Origin: Pseudomonadota bacterium
GTDB taxonomy: Bacteria > Pseudomonadota > Alphaproteobacteria > Rhizobiales > Rhizobiaceae
Assembly (NCBI GenBank): GCA_023390055.1
Contig: JAEWDP010000136.1
Coordinates: 1 to 33,141, forward strand
DNA: 33,141 bases
Direction of reading: 5' to 3'
Below are positions 1-7,731 of the stretch, one piece after another. The notes beneath the pieces were generated by a model. That model was not told where the DNA came from and ran no database searches. It was given only the letters and a program-made list of their open reading frames with translations. The first letter of the stretch is position 1. The number at the start of each line of letters is the position of its first letter. The position numbers were made by a program, and so were the translations under genes.

Positions 1-114
1 ACCTCGGGCCTCGATCCCGTCCCCGTTCTTCTTCGCGACAGCCAGCATTGGTGGGCACCATGGCGCTACTGGACAAAGGCTCGCAACAGGGCAGGTGGCG
101 CAGACGCCGGCTGA
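1..114 (+). CDS. yidD: Membrane protein insertion efficiency factor YidD, C-terminal fragment (5' end outside window)
   Basis: The first frame is open from base 1 to a TGA at 112-114 and encodes 37 residues. They begin TSGLDPVP, the end of the conserved YidD stretch (CHP-W/F-G-x-x-G-x-DPVP), and continue with a tryptophan-rich tail (HWWAPWRYW) of the kind seen on rhizobial YidD proteins. YidD is a small membrane-associated protein that assists YidC-dependent insertion of inner-membrane proteins. The cysteine-rich core and the start lie to the left of the window. A yidD-thrS neighbourhood, both on the same strand, is familiar in Rhizobiales and supports the call. The identification rests on a short C-terminal piece, so it is good but not certain. 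Confidence 0.72.
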   Translation, partial: TSGLDPVPVLLRDSQHWWAPWRYWTKARNRAGGADAG

Positions 115-299
115 CCGAAATGGCGCGCTGATCCCTCGAGAGTGTCGGCGTTCGCCTCAGCCGGCGAAGCCCCAAAAGTGCAAGCGTAAGCGTCGAGGAC
201 GGTCGAACGACCTGGCAAGAACAAGCATTGGTCAAATGCGAGAACCCTGATGGTCGCGTCAGTTGTCTTTACTCTGCCGGTAAAAGGCTTTATCTCGCT

Positions 300-328
300 G
301 TCGACTTGGCAAGTCGCCAGGTTTCGAC
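300..328 (+). promoter_or_regulatory. Possible structured leader upstream of thrS
   Basis: The 263 nt between yidD and thrS hold no recognisable gene. Near the thrS end, CGACTT (302-307) and AAGTCG (311-316) form a 6-bp stem with a three-base loop. GTCGA (300-304) can instead pair with TCGAC (324-328), so the two hairpins exclude each other. The second one ends about 50 nt before the thrS start. Threonyl-tRNA synthetase genes of other bacteria are often controlled through their leaders (in E. coli by the enzyme binding a tRNA-like operator), but I see no T-box signature and no clear tRNA mimic here. This is a structural observation only. Confidence 0.25.
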
Positions 329-377
329 CGTAATCGACCACCCGCATTCGTTGGCGGGACTGGCCCAGGAGAATATG

Positions 378-2378
378 ATGCCTCAGTCTGTTTCCCTTAC
401 ATTCCCCGATGGTTCCAACCGCGCATTCGATGCCACCACGACTGGCCGCGATGTTGCCGAATCAATCTCGAAATCGCTTGCAAAGAAGGCCGTTGCCGTG
501 GCCATCGATGGTGAACTGCGTGATCTGTCCGATCCCGTCACCAGCGGCAAAATCGAGATCGTGACACGGACCGACCCGCGTGCGCTCGAGCTGATCCGGC
601 ACGATGCTGCCCATGTGATGGCCGAGGCCGTGCAGGAGCTCTGGCCGTCCACCCAGGTGACAATCGGACCGGTGATCGAAAACGGGTTCTATTACGATTT
701 CGCGCGCGACACGCCGTTCACGCCTGAGGATCTGCCAAAGATCGAGGCCAAGATGAAGGAGATCATCGCGCGCAACAATCCGTTTACCAAGCAGGTCTGG
801 GCGCGCAACAAGGCAAAAGATGTCTTTGCGGCCAGGGGCGAGGCCTACAAGGTAGAGCTTGTCGACGCAATTCCCGAAGACCAGGATGTGAAGATCTACC
901 ATCAGGGTGACTGGTTCGATCTGTGCCGCGGACCGCATATGGCCTCCACGGGCCAGATCGGCACGGCCTTCAAGTTGATGAAGGTTGCCGGCGCCTACTG
1001 GCGTGGTGATTCGAAAAATCCGATGCTGACACGGATCTACGGCACGGCCTGGACAACCCAGGAACAACTGGACCAGTATCTCCATGTTCTGGCCGAGGCC
1101 GAAAAGCGCGACCATCGCAAGCTGGGCCGCGAGATGGATCTCTACCATTTCCAGGAGGAAGGACCGGGCGTCGTCTTCTGGCATGGCAAGGGCTGGCGCA
1201 TGTTCCAGACGCTGACGGCCTATATGCGACGCAGGCTGTCGGGCACCTATGAAGAGGTCAATGCGCCACAGGTGCTTGATACCTCGCTTTGGGAAACCTC
1301 TGGCCATTGGGGGTGGTACCAGGAAAACATGTTTGCGGTGAAGTCGGCCCATGCCCTGACCAATCCGGATGACCCGGAAGCCGATGACCGCGTCTTTGCA
1401 TTGAAGCCCATGAACTGCCCCGGGCACGTACAGATCTTCAAGCATGGTCTGAAGTCTTACCGGGAACTGCCGATCCGCCTTGCGGAATTCGGTCTCGTGC
1501 ATCGCTATGAGCCGTCTGGTGCATTACATGGTCTCATGCGTGTACGGGGCTTCACGCAAGACGATGCCCACGTTTTTTGCACGGATGAGCAGATGGCTGC
1601 CGAGTGCCTGCGCATCAACGATCTGATCCTGTCGGTCTACAAGGATTTCGGTTTCGATCAGATCACGATCAAGCTGTCCACCCGTCCTGAAAAGCGTGTC
1701 GGCAACGATGCATTGTGGGATCGGGCAGAAAGCGTGATGATGGATGTCTTGAAGACGATCCAGGCGCAGTCCAACGACATCACGACGGATATCCTTCCCG
1801 GAGAAGGCGCCTTTTACGGCCCGAAGTTCGAATATACCCTGAAGGATGCCATCGGCCGCGAGTGGCAGTGTGGCACGACGCAGGTTGACTTCAATCTGCC
1901 GGAAAGGTTCGGGGCCTTCTATATCGATCAGAACTCCGAAAAGCAGCAGCCGGTGATGATCCATCGGGCGATCTGTGGTTCGATGGAACGCTTCCTTGGC
2001 ATCCTGATCGAGAACTTTGCGGGCCATATGCCGCTGTGGTTTGCGCCGGTACAGGTCGTCGTGGCAACGATCACCTCGGATGCGGATGATTACGGTCGTG
2101 AGGTTGCCGAGGCGTTGCGCGACGCTGGTCTCATGGTGGAAACGGACTTCCGCAATGAAAAGATCAATTACAAGATCCGCGAGCATTCCGTCACCAAGGT
2201 GCCGGTCATAATCGTCTGCGGCAAGAAGGAGGCGGAGGAACGGTCCGTCAATATACGCCGACTTGGCTCGCAGGCGCAGACACCGATGGCCCTTGATGCG
2301 GCGATTGACGCATTGTCGCTGGAAGCAACACCACCGGATCTCCTGCGCAAGGCCAAAGCAAGAATGGCCGCGGACTGA
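378..2378 (+). CDS. thrS: Threonine--tRNA ligase (ThrRS)
   Basis: Cytoplasmic class II aminoacyl-tRNA synthetase that charges tRNA-Thr. The 666-residue product shows the full domain order: TGS domain (about 1-62), editing domain with HDAAH (His75, His79) and LCRGPH (Cys183, His187), catalytic core (about 255-555) and anticodon-binding domain (about 558-660). The zinc ligands expected in the active site are present: Cys347 in MNCPGH, His398 and His529 in MIHR. Motif 2 lies around 375-392 and motif 3 around 527-545. Two adjacent ATGs occur at 375 and 378. AGGAGA at 367-372 is better spaced for 378, so that start is chosen; the frame stays open back to 228 but that extension has no family resemblance. 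The gene follows yidD and ends in a strong hairpin. Confidence 0.97.
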   Translation: MPQSVSLTFPDGSNRAFDATTTGRDVAESISKSLAKKAVAVAIDGELRDLSDPVTSGKIEIVTRTDPRALELIRHDAAHVMAEAVQELWPSTQVTIGPVIENGFYYDFARDTPFTPEDLPKIEAKMKEIIARNNPFTKQVWARNKAKDVFAARGEAYKVELVDAIPEDQDVKIYHQGDWFDLCRGPHMASTGQIGTAFKLMKVAGAYWRGDSKNPMLTRIYGTAWTTQEQLDQYLHVLAEAEKRDHRKLGREMDLYHFQEEGPGVVFWHGKGWRMFQTLTAYMRRRLSGTYEEVNAPQVLDTSLWETSGHWGWYQENMFAVKSAHALTNPDDPEADDRVFALKPMNCPGHVQIFKHGLKSYRELPIRLAEFGLVHRYEPSGALHGLMRVRGFTQDDAHVFCTDEQMAAECLRINDLILSVYKDFGFDQITIKLSTRPEKRVGNDALWDRAESVMMDVLKTIQAQSNDITTDILPGEGAFYGPKFEYTLKDAIGREWQCGTTQVDFNLPERFGAFYIDQNSEKQQPVMIHRAICGSMERFLGILIENFAGHMPLWFAPVQVVVATITSDADDYGREVAEALRDAGLMVETDFRNEKINYKIREHSVTKVPVIIVCGKKEAEERSVNIRRLGSQAQTPMALDAAIDALSLEATPPDLLRKAKARMAAD

Positions 2379-2383
2379 ACAGG

Positions 2384-2417
2384 CAATGCCCGCCTGACCG
2401 GCGACAGGCGGGCATTG
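2384..2417. terminator. Bidirectional terminator hairpin between convergent genes
   Basis: A perfect 13-bp stem: CAATGCCCGCCTG (2384-2396), an 8-nt loop, and CAGGCGGGCATTG (2405-2417). It starts 5 nt after the thrS stop and lies 17 nt from the stop of the opposing gene at 2435. There is no immediate T-run on either strand; a short T5 appears 13 nt downstream on the plus strand. Placement between two convergent stop codons makes a shared termination role likely. Confidence 0.75.
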
Positions 2418-2434
2418 TGATCAAAGGATTTTTC

Positions 2435-3424
2435 TCAGTCGCGAAGTTCTGCGTTGTGCAGCACGCCGACCTCGGATGACTGCTCCTGCATCAGCACTTC
2501 GACATCCCTGTTTTCTCCAGCCTTGATGCTGAAGGCACGCTGATAGATCCGGTCCTTGTTGCGTGCGACGGCGAGGTAATCGCCCTCGGCAAGCACCATT
2601 GTCGAAAACGCACTGACGCTTTCGCTCACAATGTCTCCTGCGGCTGTGAGCACGGACCATGCCGTATCTGCAATGGCTTCGCCGCCAGCCTGTGACACGA
2701 GTTTCAATGTGATTTCAGCTGCGCGATGTTGCAGCGTTGCCTCGATGAGCTTTCCGGCTTCCACCTGAATATCGGCGCGCACGACTGCGTTGATGCCACC
2801 ATATTCCGACACGACATGATAGGTGCCGGCGTTCAGTCTGACGATGATGTCGGGCCTCACATCGGCAACGACCAGCCCGCGCTCGCCGTCTTCCTGGACC
2901 TCGGCGGAGTAGATCGAGAAATTGAGCTTGTTGGGCGGGATCGGAACGTCCGAACCTGAGACGGCATCGAGGACTACGCCGCCTGCATCAAGGATCAGCA
3001 CCTGCTTTTCGACGTCGCCTTCGGCAGGCACCGTCAATTTCTTGGTAGCGCCGGCCCGGCCAAAGGCAACATTCACGAAATAGTCGCCCGGCATCAACTG
3101 GAACGCCGCAGCACCGCCTTCGGAACTGGCAAGAAGTGGCAGTTTGCCATCGTCGCCGGATATGAGCCCGAAAACGCGCCAGGTCAGGCCTTCATCCATG
3201 GGTTCGTCATCAGCTGTCAACTTGGCTTCGAGAATGACATCCTTGCTCGCAATGCCCGCAGTATCCGTGCCTGTTGATGAAAAAGCATTCAGCTTTGGCA
3301 TCTTGGCGGTGCTGTTGAGCTGCTTGAAGGACTGGAAGGCATCCTGCGCATGGATGCCGGAAACCGGCATCAAGGCCATGGCACCTGCAATGGCATAGCG
3401 GAACGCAACGGAAATGCCTGTCAT
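2435..3424 (-). CDS. Secreted protein with three internal beta-type repeats, function unknown
   Basis: 329 residues. The N-terminus has the shape of a Sec signal peptide (hydrophobic 8-22) with likely cleavage after Ala26 in GIHA-Q, so the protein is expected in the periplasm or outside the cell. The mature part repeats one unit about every 80-90 residues, centred at roughly 109-135, 197-224 and 278-304. Each copy reads L-x-(P/A/E)-G-(D/T)-Y, then a short beta segment, then a second segment ending (P/K/E)-A-(E/G). This is the pattern of PEGA or carboxypeptidase-regulatory-like beta sandwiches, which are binding or scaffold modules rather than enzymes. No catalytic motif is visible. It is convergent with thrS and transcribed alone. 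No strong ribosome binding site precedes the ATG. I do not recognise a named family with confidence. Confidence 0.8.
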   Translation of the reverse strand: MTGISVAFRYAIAGAMALMPVSGIHAQDAFQSFKQLNSTAKMPKLNAFSSTGTDTAGIASKDVILEAKLTADDEPMDEGLTWRVFGLISGDDGKLPLLASSEGGAAAFQLMPGDYFVNVAFGRAGATKKLTVPAEGDVEKQVLILDAGGVVLDAVSGSDVPIPPNKLNFSIYSAEVQEDGERGLVVADVRPDIIVRLNAGTYHVVSEYGGINAVVRADIQVEAGKLIEATLQHRAAEITLKLVSQAGGEAIADTAWSVLTAAGDIVSESVSAFSTMVLAEGDYLAVARNKDRIYQRAFSIKAGENRDVEVLMQEQSSEVGVLHNAELRD

Positions 3425-3532
3425 GTCTCGTGAACCGGTTGACTCTTAAAAATCGAAGGCTCACTTGAAGACCAAGCACAAGGCAATTTCAAGACCTTGA
3501 CGACAAACCTCCCCATCAAGGATGAGCAAAGC

Positions 3533-4120
3533 ATGCAAAACGAGTTCAAACTTGTCGATTATCTGAGAGAAAGGCGTTCAACGCCCGTTGCCCAGATCAA
3601 TGAACCTGGTCCTTCACAAGAGGAACTGGAAGCGATTCTCACATTTGCATCGCGGGTTCCAGATCATGGGAAACTGGCGCCATGGCGGTTCATTGTGTAC
3701 CGCGGCGAAGTACGCAGGTCACTCGGACTGGCTTTTGCCGATCTCGCCCAGAAGAACGCAGATACGCTGGGAGAAGAAGCAAGGGAAGCGGAATTGAAGC
3801 GCTTCCTGCGTGCCCCTCTGGTCGTGGCCGTCGTCAGTACCGCTGCACCGCATGCAAAGATCCCTGAATGGGAACAGGTACTTTCCGCTGGTGCGCTGTG
3901 CCACAACATGATCCTCGCCGCCAATGCACATGGATTTGTTGCAAACTGGCGGACCGAATGGATTGCCTATGACGGCGATGCCCTTGAGGTGCTGGGGGTA
4001 AGAGCAGACGAAAAGGTTGCCGGTTTCATTCACGTCGGATCAAGCACGTTTCCTGTTCCTGAACGGGTCCGGCCGGATCTGAAGACCATCGTGACCTATG
4101 CGGGAGAGGGTGGCGCATGA
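3533..4120 (+). CDS. Nitroreductase family protein, YdjA-like
   Basis: 195-residue protein of the small FMN-dependent nitroreductase group related to E. coli YdjA. Visible marks are RRSTPV near the N-terminus (FMN phosphate contact in the family), RVPDHGKLAPWRF in the first third, and the late segments ANWRTEW and GFIHVGSS. Family members are usually homodimers that bind FMN and use NAD(P)H to reduce nitro compounds or other electrophiles; the natural substrate is unknown. An in-frame TTG at 3497 would add 12 residues, but the ATG at 3533 is preceded by AAGGA (3518-3522) and matches the usual family N-terminus. The stop overlaps the start of the next gene (ATGA), so the two are translationally coupled. 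Confidence 0.88.
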   Translation: MQNEFKLVDYLRERRSTPVAQINEPGPSQEELEAILTFASRVPDHGKLAPWRFIVYRGEVRRSLGLAFADLAQKNADTLGEEAREAELKRFLRAPLVVAVVSTAAPHAKIPEWEQVLSAGALCHNMILAANAHGFVANWRTEWIAYDGDALEVLGVRADEKVAGFIHVGSSTFPVPERVRPDLKTIVTYAGEGGA

Positions 4121-4728
4121 TGTTTTACAGGACCGATACGAATGTGCACGGACTTGCACACGATCCCTTCAAGGCGCTCGTTGCGCCTCGACCAATCGGA
4201 TGGATCGGTACGAAGGGCAGGGATGGTTCGATCAACCTGTCTCCCTATTCCTTTTTCAACATCGTGTCGGACACTCCGAAAATCGTCATGTTCTCGTCGA
4301 GCGGACGCAAGGACAGTCTGCGAAATGCCGAAGAAACAGGTGTCTTCACCGCGAGCCTTGCCAGTCGCAATCTGGCTGAAAAGGTCAACGCTTCTTCCGT
4401 TGCTGTTGGCTACGGTATCAATGAATTCCCGATCGCCGGGCTTGAGCCCGAAAATGGCAGGCTCGTGGATGCCCCTTATGTGAGGGAAGCCTTCGCCGCG
4501 CTGGAATGCCGGCTGACAGAAGTCATCCAGCCGTTGACGCTGAAAGGCGAACGCGCCCAGTCCTACATGGTTTTTGGTGAAGTCGTGGGGATCCATATCG
4601 ATGAGTCCGTCATCCGTGAAGGCCGCATCGACATGGCAAGTCTTCGTCCTATTGCCCGCATGGGATATCGCGACTACTGCGACGGCGGTGCCGATGTCTT
4701 CCAGATGACGCGGCCGGCCACCCCGTAA
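4117..4728 (+). CDS. Flavin reductase-like domain protein
   Basis: 203 residues with the flavin reductase/FMN-binding split-barrel fold: VAPRPIGWIGT near residue 22, then NLSPYSFFN, which is the flavin phosphate-binding region of the DIM6/NTAB family. Members bind FMN and either reduce it with NAD(P)H for a partner enzyme or act on small substrates; which applies here cannot be seen. The gene overlaps the nitroreductase by 4 nt (ATGA at 4117-4120) and a second ATG at 4120 is an alternative start. GGGAGAGGG just upstream, inside the nitroreductase, is the likely ribosome binding site. Together they look like a two-gene flavin redox operon. A hairpin follows at 4750. Confidence 0.88.
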   Translation: MMFYRTDTNVHGLAHDPFKALVAPRPIGWIGTKGRDGSINLSPYSFFNIVSDTPKIVMFSSSGRKDSLRNAEETGVFTASLASRNLAEKVNASSVAVGYGINEFPIAGLEPENGRLVDAPYVREAFAALECRLTEVIQPLTLKGERAQSYMVFGEVVGIHIDESVIREGRIDMASLRPIARMGYRDYCDGGADVFQMTRPATP

Positions 4729-4749
4729 CATGCAAACATTGATGTTCCG

Positions 4750-4775
4750 ACGGTTCACCTTTCATGGTGAACCGT
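4750..4775 (+). terminator. Hairpin after the flavin reductase gene
   Basis: ACGGTTCACC (4750-4759) and GGTGAACCGT (4766-4775) form a perfect 10-bp stem with loop TTTCAT, 21 nt after the flavin reductase stop. The sequence after it is only mildly T-rich, so it may terminate the two-gene operon weakly. It lies 74 nt before the DUF2336 gene and could instead be a regulatory dyad for that gene. Confidence 0.5.
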
Positions 4776-4848
4776 TCGTAAAGATTTCAAGACTACCTTA
4801 AGCGTAATTAAGAGCCTGCAGGGCGGGCTCATTCTTCGGCTGGGGTTC

Positions 4849-5979
4849 ATGGTGGTCATTGAAACATTTCTTCGCTGGCTTGATGGGGCAGGTGTCAGCG
4901 ATCGGGCGCGGGCCGCGAACGCACTTGGCCGCGCCTTTCTTGGTTGCAGGTTCGACAGTCAGCAGAGCCGGGCGGCCCACCTTGCCATGTCACATCTGCT
5001 TGATGATCCATCGCCCCGTGTCCGTCTGGCTCTGGCGCAGGCTCTCGCATCGTCCGTCGACGCGCCGCGCAGTCTTGTCATGGCCCTGGCAGAAGATCAG
5101 CCGGAAATCGCATGCACCATCATCGCACAATCTCCGGTTTTGAGCGATGAGGATCTCGTCGATCTGGTCGGAAGAGGCAATGCCATGACACGGGCAATCG
5201 TCGCAACACGCACAAACCTTGCGAAGATAGTGGCCGCAGCCCTGGCCGAGGTCGGTGGGCTTTGTGAAGTCACGCTGCTGCTTGAAAATGCGTCTGTCGC
5301 TTCCTCGCGAACATGGCTGATGCGTGTTGCAAGCCGTTTTGGCCATGATGCAGATATCCGCCGGCTTCTCCTTCAGCGCCAGGATCTGCCGGCCGAGGCA
5401 CGCCAGGATCTGGCGGCGAAGGTTGCGCAATCGTTAGTCGGTTCGGATCTGGTCAGGTCGGTTCTCACCGGCTCGAGACTGGAGCGCCTGTCCGGCGAGG
5501 CCATAGAAGCTGCGGCAGTACAGATCGCCGGTAGTGTCCGGCTGGCTGAACTGCCATCTTTTGTCGAACATATGCGGGTGAGCGGGCAGTTGACGCCGGC
5601 GCTGCTCATCCATGCGCTCTGCTCGGGAAAAGCGGAGTTCTTTGTGGCTGCGATCGCAAACCTGTCGGGTCTTGACGACAACCGCGTAAGGTCGTTGCTT
5701 GCAAACGCAAGACTGCATGCCTTGAGGGCTCTGTTTGAGGCATCCGGACTGGTCAGAGAGATCGCAATGGTGTTTGTCGATGCAACGATGTTGTGGCGCA
5801 ATGCCGGTATGGACGAGACACCGGAAAGCATTTGCGAGCAGCTGGTTCTGATCAGTCGGGCAAAGGGTGATCAATCATCCACCGTCACACGGCTTGTTGA
5901 CATGGTGGAGCGGCTGCAACATGGCCAGACGCGCCAGGCTGCCCGTTCCTATGCCGAGCGCCTCGCCCTTGCGGCATGA
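4849..5979 (+). CDS. DUF2336 domain-containing protein
   Basis: 376 residues, almost wholly alpha-helical, with no signal peptide or membrane segment, so cytoplasmic. The first 120 residues contain HEAT-like helical pairs (for example HLLDDPSPRVRLALAQALA) typical of DUF2336 proteins, which are widespread in Alphaproteobacteria and have no well-established role. The helical-repeat build suggests protein binding rather than catalysis, and no catalytic motif is seen. The ATG at 4849 is preceded by GGGG at a short distance, and the next codon-in-frame GTG at 4852 is an alternative. It stands alone: an AT-richer stretch and a hairpin separate it from the flavin reductase gene, and it is convergent with the AI-2E gene. 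The family call is firm; the function is unknown. Confidence 0.85.
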   Translation: MVVIETFLRWLDGAGVSDRARAANALGRAFLGCRFDSQQSRAAHLAMSHLLDDPSPRVRLALAQALASSVDAPRSLVMALAEDQPEIACTIIAQSPVLSDEDLVDLVGRGNAMTRAIVATRTNLAKIVAAALAEVGGLCEVTLLLENASVASSRTWLMRVASRFGHDADIRRLLLQRQDLPAEARQDLAAKVAQSLVGSDLVRSVLTGSRLERLSGEAIEAAAVQIAGSVRLAELPSFVEHMRVSGQLTPALLIHALCSGKAEFFVAAIANLSGLDDNRVRSLLANARLHALRALFEASGLVREIAMVFVDATMLWRNAGMDETPESICEQLVLISRAKGDQSSTVTRLVDMVERLQHGQTRQAARSYAERLALAA

Positions 5980-6153
5980 GTGATTAACGGTTCGTGCGCC
6001 TTAAAAGCCATCATTTCCTGTCCGATCATCTTCAACCGGATAGCGGCTGAGTAGCGGTCGCAGGGCTTTGCCGGTCGCCGGCGCACCGCGGCCGTGACAA
6101 GGATGGGGCGGTTTTCCGGTGCCGGTGCCGGATTGCGCGCCGAGCGATGTGCC

Positions 6154-7353
6154 TTATGGAGATGATGCGGTCCTGGAGGTTTGCGAACCGAAATCGTCCT
6201 CTTCGGTTGGAGGTCCGGCTGCTTCGATGTCGAGTGGCTCCACGAGCTTGATTTCGCGGATCCACTCGCGCCAGATCGAAACGATCAGCGCCATCAAGAC
6301 CGGGCCAATGAATAGCCCGAGGAAACCCATGGTCTTCACACCACCGACGAGGCCGAAGAATGTGGGAAGAAATGGCAGTTTGATCGGGCCGCCAACAAGG
6401 CGTGGCCGAATGGTCTTGTCGACGATGAACAGTTCCAGAGACCCCCACATGAGGAGACCCGCACCGGCGACATAGGAACCGCTTGCAACGAGATAGATGG
6501 AGACCAGCGTAAATGACAGGGGAGCCCCACCTGGAATGAGGGCCATGATACCCGTAAGCACACCAAGGGTGACGGGGGAGGGAACACCAGCGACCCAGTA
6601 GGCGATACCGAGGACGATGCCTTCTCCGATCGCAATCAGTGTCATGCCCGTGACCGTCGAACTGATGGTTGCAGGAACAACCCGGGAAATCCGCTCCCAG
6701 CGGGTTGGCAAGATACGTTCGCCGAGAAGATCGATCTGACGGCTGAATGAAGTCCCGTCGCGATAGACGAAGAAGAGGGCAATCAGCATGAACAGAAGCG
6801 TCAGAACCAGGTGAAAGACGCCATCGCCGGCAGCGATCACCGCCCGGTAGATATTGCCGATATTGGCACCGCTGACGATCTGGATGAGTTTGCCCACGGC
6901 CCCCGGCGCTCCCACGCGCAGATCCCATTGCTGGGTAAGCCACTCGCCGACGACCGGCAGGGCTGCAATCCAGTCAGGAACCGGTGCACCCTCGCGATTG
7001 ACCTCAAGGACCCAGACAATCCAGTCACGGACCTCTCCGATCGTGTAGGAGATGGCAATCCCGATAGGCACGATCAGGAAGATCAGGATGAAGATGATGG
7101 CAAATGTCGCGCCGATTGTCGTGTTGCCACCGATGTGATCGAGAAGCTTTCGATAAAGTGGCCAGCTTGCAAAACCGATGACCAGGGCTGCAAGGACGGG
7201 GACAAGGAAGCCGTGAAAGAAGTAGATGCCGGCGATGACGATCAGGACCAGCAGCCAGCGCGCTGCCGATATCGGCGGTATGAGTGCGGTTCGGCTTGGT
7301 GCCACCGGTCCAAGCCAGCGTGGACCATTCTGCAATTTGGTCGATCTACTCAC
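6154..7353 (-). CDS. AI-2E family transporter (first copy)
   Basis: 399-residue inner-membrane protein with the layout of the AI-2E (UPF0118, PerM/TqsA) family: paired membrane helices at about 30-70, one at about 80-105, a soluble segment at about 110-190, then further helices to about 365. Family marks are GIMALIPGGAP, LVGGPIKLPFLP and the late GLFIGPVLMALI. Members include quorum-signal exporters and Na+/H+ antiporters, so the substrate cannot be assigned. The start is a GTG at 7353 with AAGGAG 11 nt upstream; the ATG at 7363 opens only a five-codon frame. A mostly acidic, polar tail follows the last helix. A promoter-like pair lies just upstream. A second family member occurs at 26550-27608. 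Confidence 0.9.
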   Translation of the reverse strand: MSRSTKLQNGPRWLGPVAPSRTALIPPISAARWLLVLIVIAGIYFFHGFLVPVLAALVIGFASWPLYRKLLDHIGGNTTIGATFAIIFILIFLIVPIGIAISYTIGEVRDWIVWVLEVNREGAPVPDWIAALPVVGEWLTQQWDLRVGAPGAVGKLIQIVSGANIGNIYRAVIAAGDGVFHLVLTLLFMLIALFFVYRDGTSFSRQIDLLGERILPTRWERISRVVPATISSTVTGMTLIAIGEGIVLGIAYWVAGVPSPVTLGVLTGIMALIPGGAPLSFTLVSIYLVASGSYVAGAGLLMWGSLELFIVDKTIRPRLVGGPIKLPFLPTFFGLVGGVKTMGFLGLFIGPVLMALIVSIWREWIREIKLVEPLDIEAAGPPTEEDDFGSQTSRTASSP

Positions 7354-7731
7354 CGTTGTTCATACTCCTTCGCGGGGGTCCAGCATATGAACCCATAGCC
7401 ATCATGGCACAAGATGTATCACAGGCCGTTAAAGGCCTGTTCGCGCCAACTGTCGTGCACCGACCTTGAACGACCCAACACCGACGGGGCATAGATGATC
7501 CCGGTTTATGTCGAATTGAAGTGTAGCGGGACGGTCCGCGTGGCAATCGAATGCTGGGAGATGACCCGCTCGCCGTTGAAACCTCGCCTGTCGTAGCGGT
7601 TAAGGGCGCGAAGCGCAAACCTTTCCAAAGGACGCGACTTGCGGCAAAGATGAAGCCCCCCTTGCAGGTTGCGTGCACTTATAGACACCCATCCGCGAGA
7701 GATGCATTGTGCCGCGCATGTCGCCTCGACC
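7354..7731. other. 378-nt gene-free region between parE and the AI-2E gene
   Basis: No convincing coding sequence on either strand. It contains a 7-bp dyad, ACAGGCC (7421-7427) and GGCCTGT (7434-7440) with a 6-nt loop, about 290 nt beyond the parE stop and upstream of the AI-2E gene; without a T-run it is not a clear terminator. A smaller stem, GCGC-GAA-GCGC flanked by AAGG and CCTT, lies near 7602-7624. I see no tRNA, 4.5S, 6S or tmRNA signature. Beyond the promoter-like pair at 7385-7413 I see nothing else I can name. Confidence 0.4.
7385..7413 (-). promoter_or_regulatory. Candidate promoter of the AI-2E gene
   Basis: On the minus strand CTTGTG (7413-7408) and TCATAT (7390-7385) are separated by 17 nt. 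They match the alphaproteobacterial housekeeping pattern CTTGAC-N17-CTATAT at four of six positions each. Transcription would begin about 25 nt before the GTG start, leaving room for the AAGGAG site. The match is modest and made by eye. Confidence 0.3.

Noticed and set aside
66..347. 93-codon minus-strand open frame overlapping the end of yidD and the thrS leader
   Set aside because: No family resemblance, antisense to the recognisable yidD end, and no ribosome binding site of note.
462..1502. 346-codon minus-strand frame inside thrS
   Set aside because: It lies wholly opposite a clear, complete thrS and its product is histidine- and arginine-rich without any domain; a shadow caused by codon bias.
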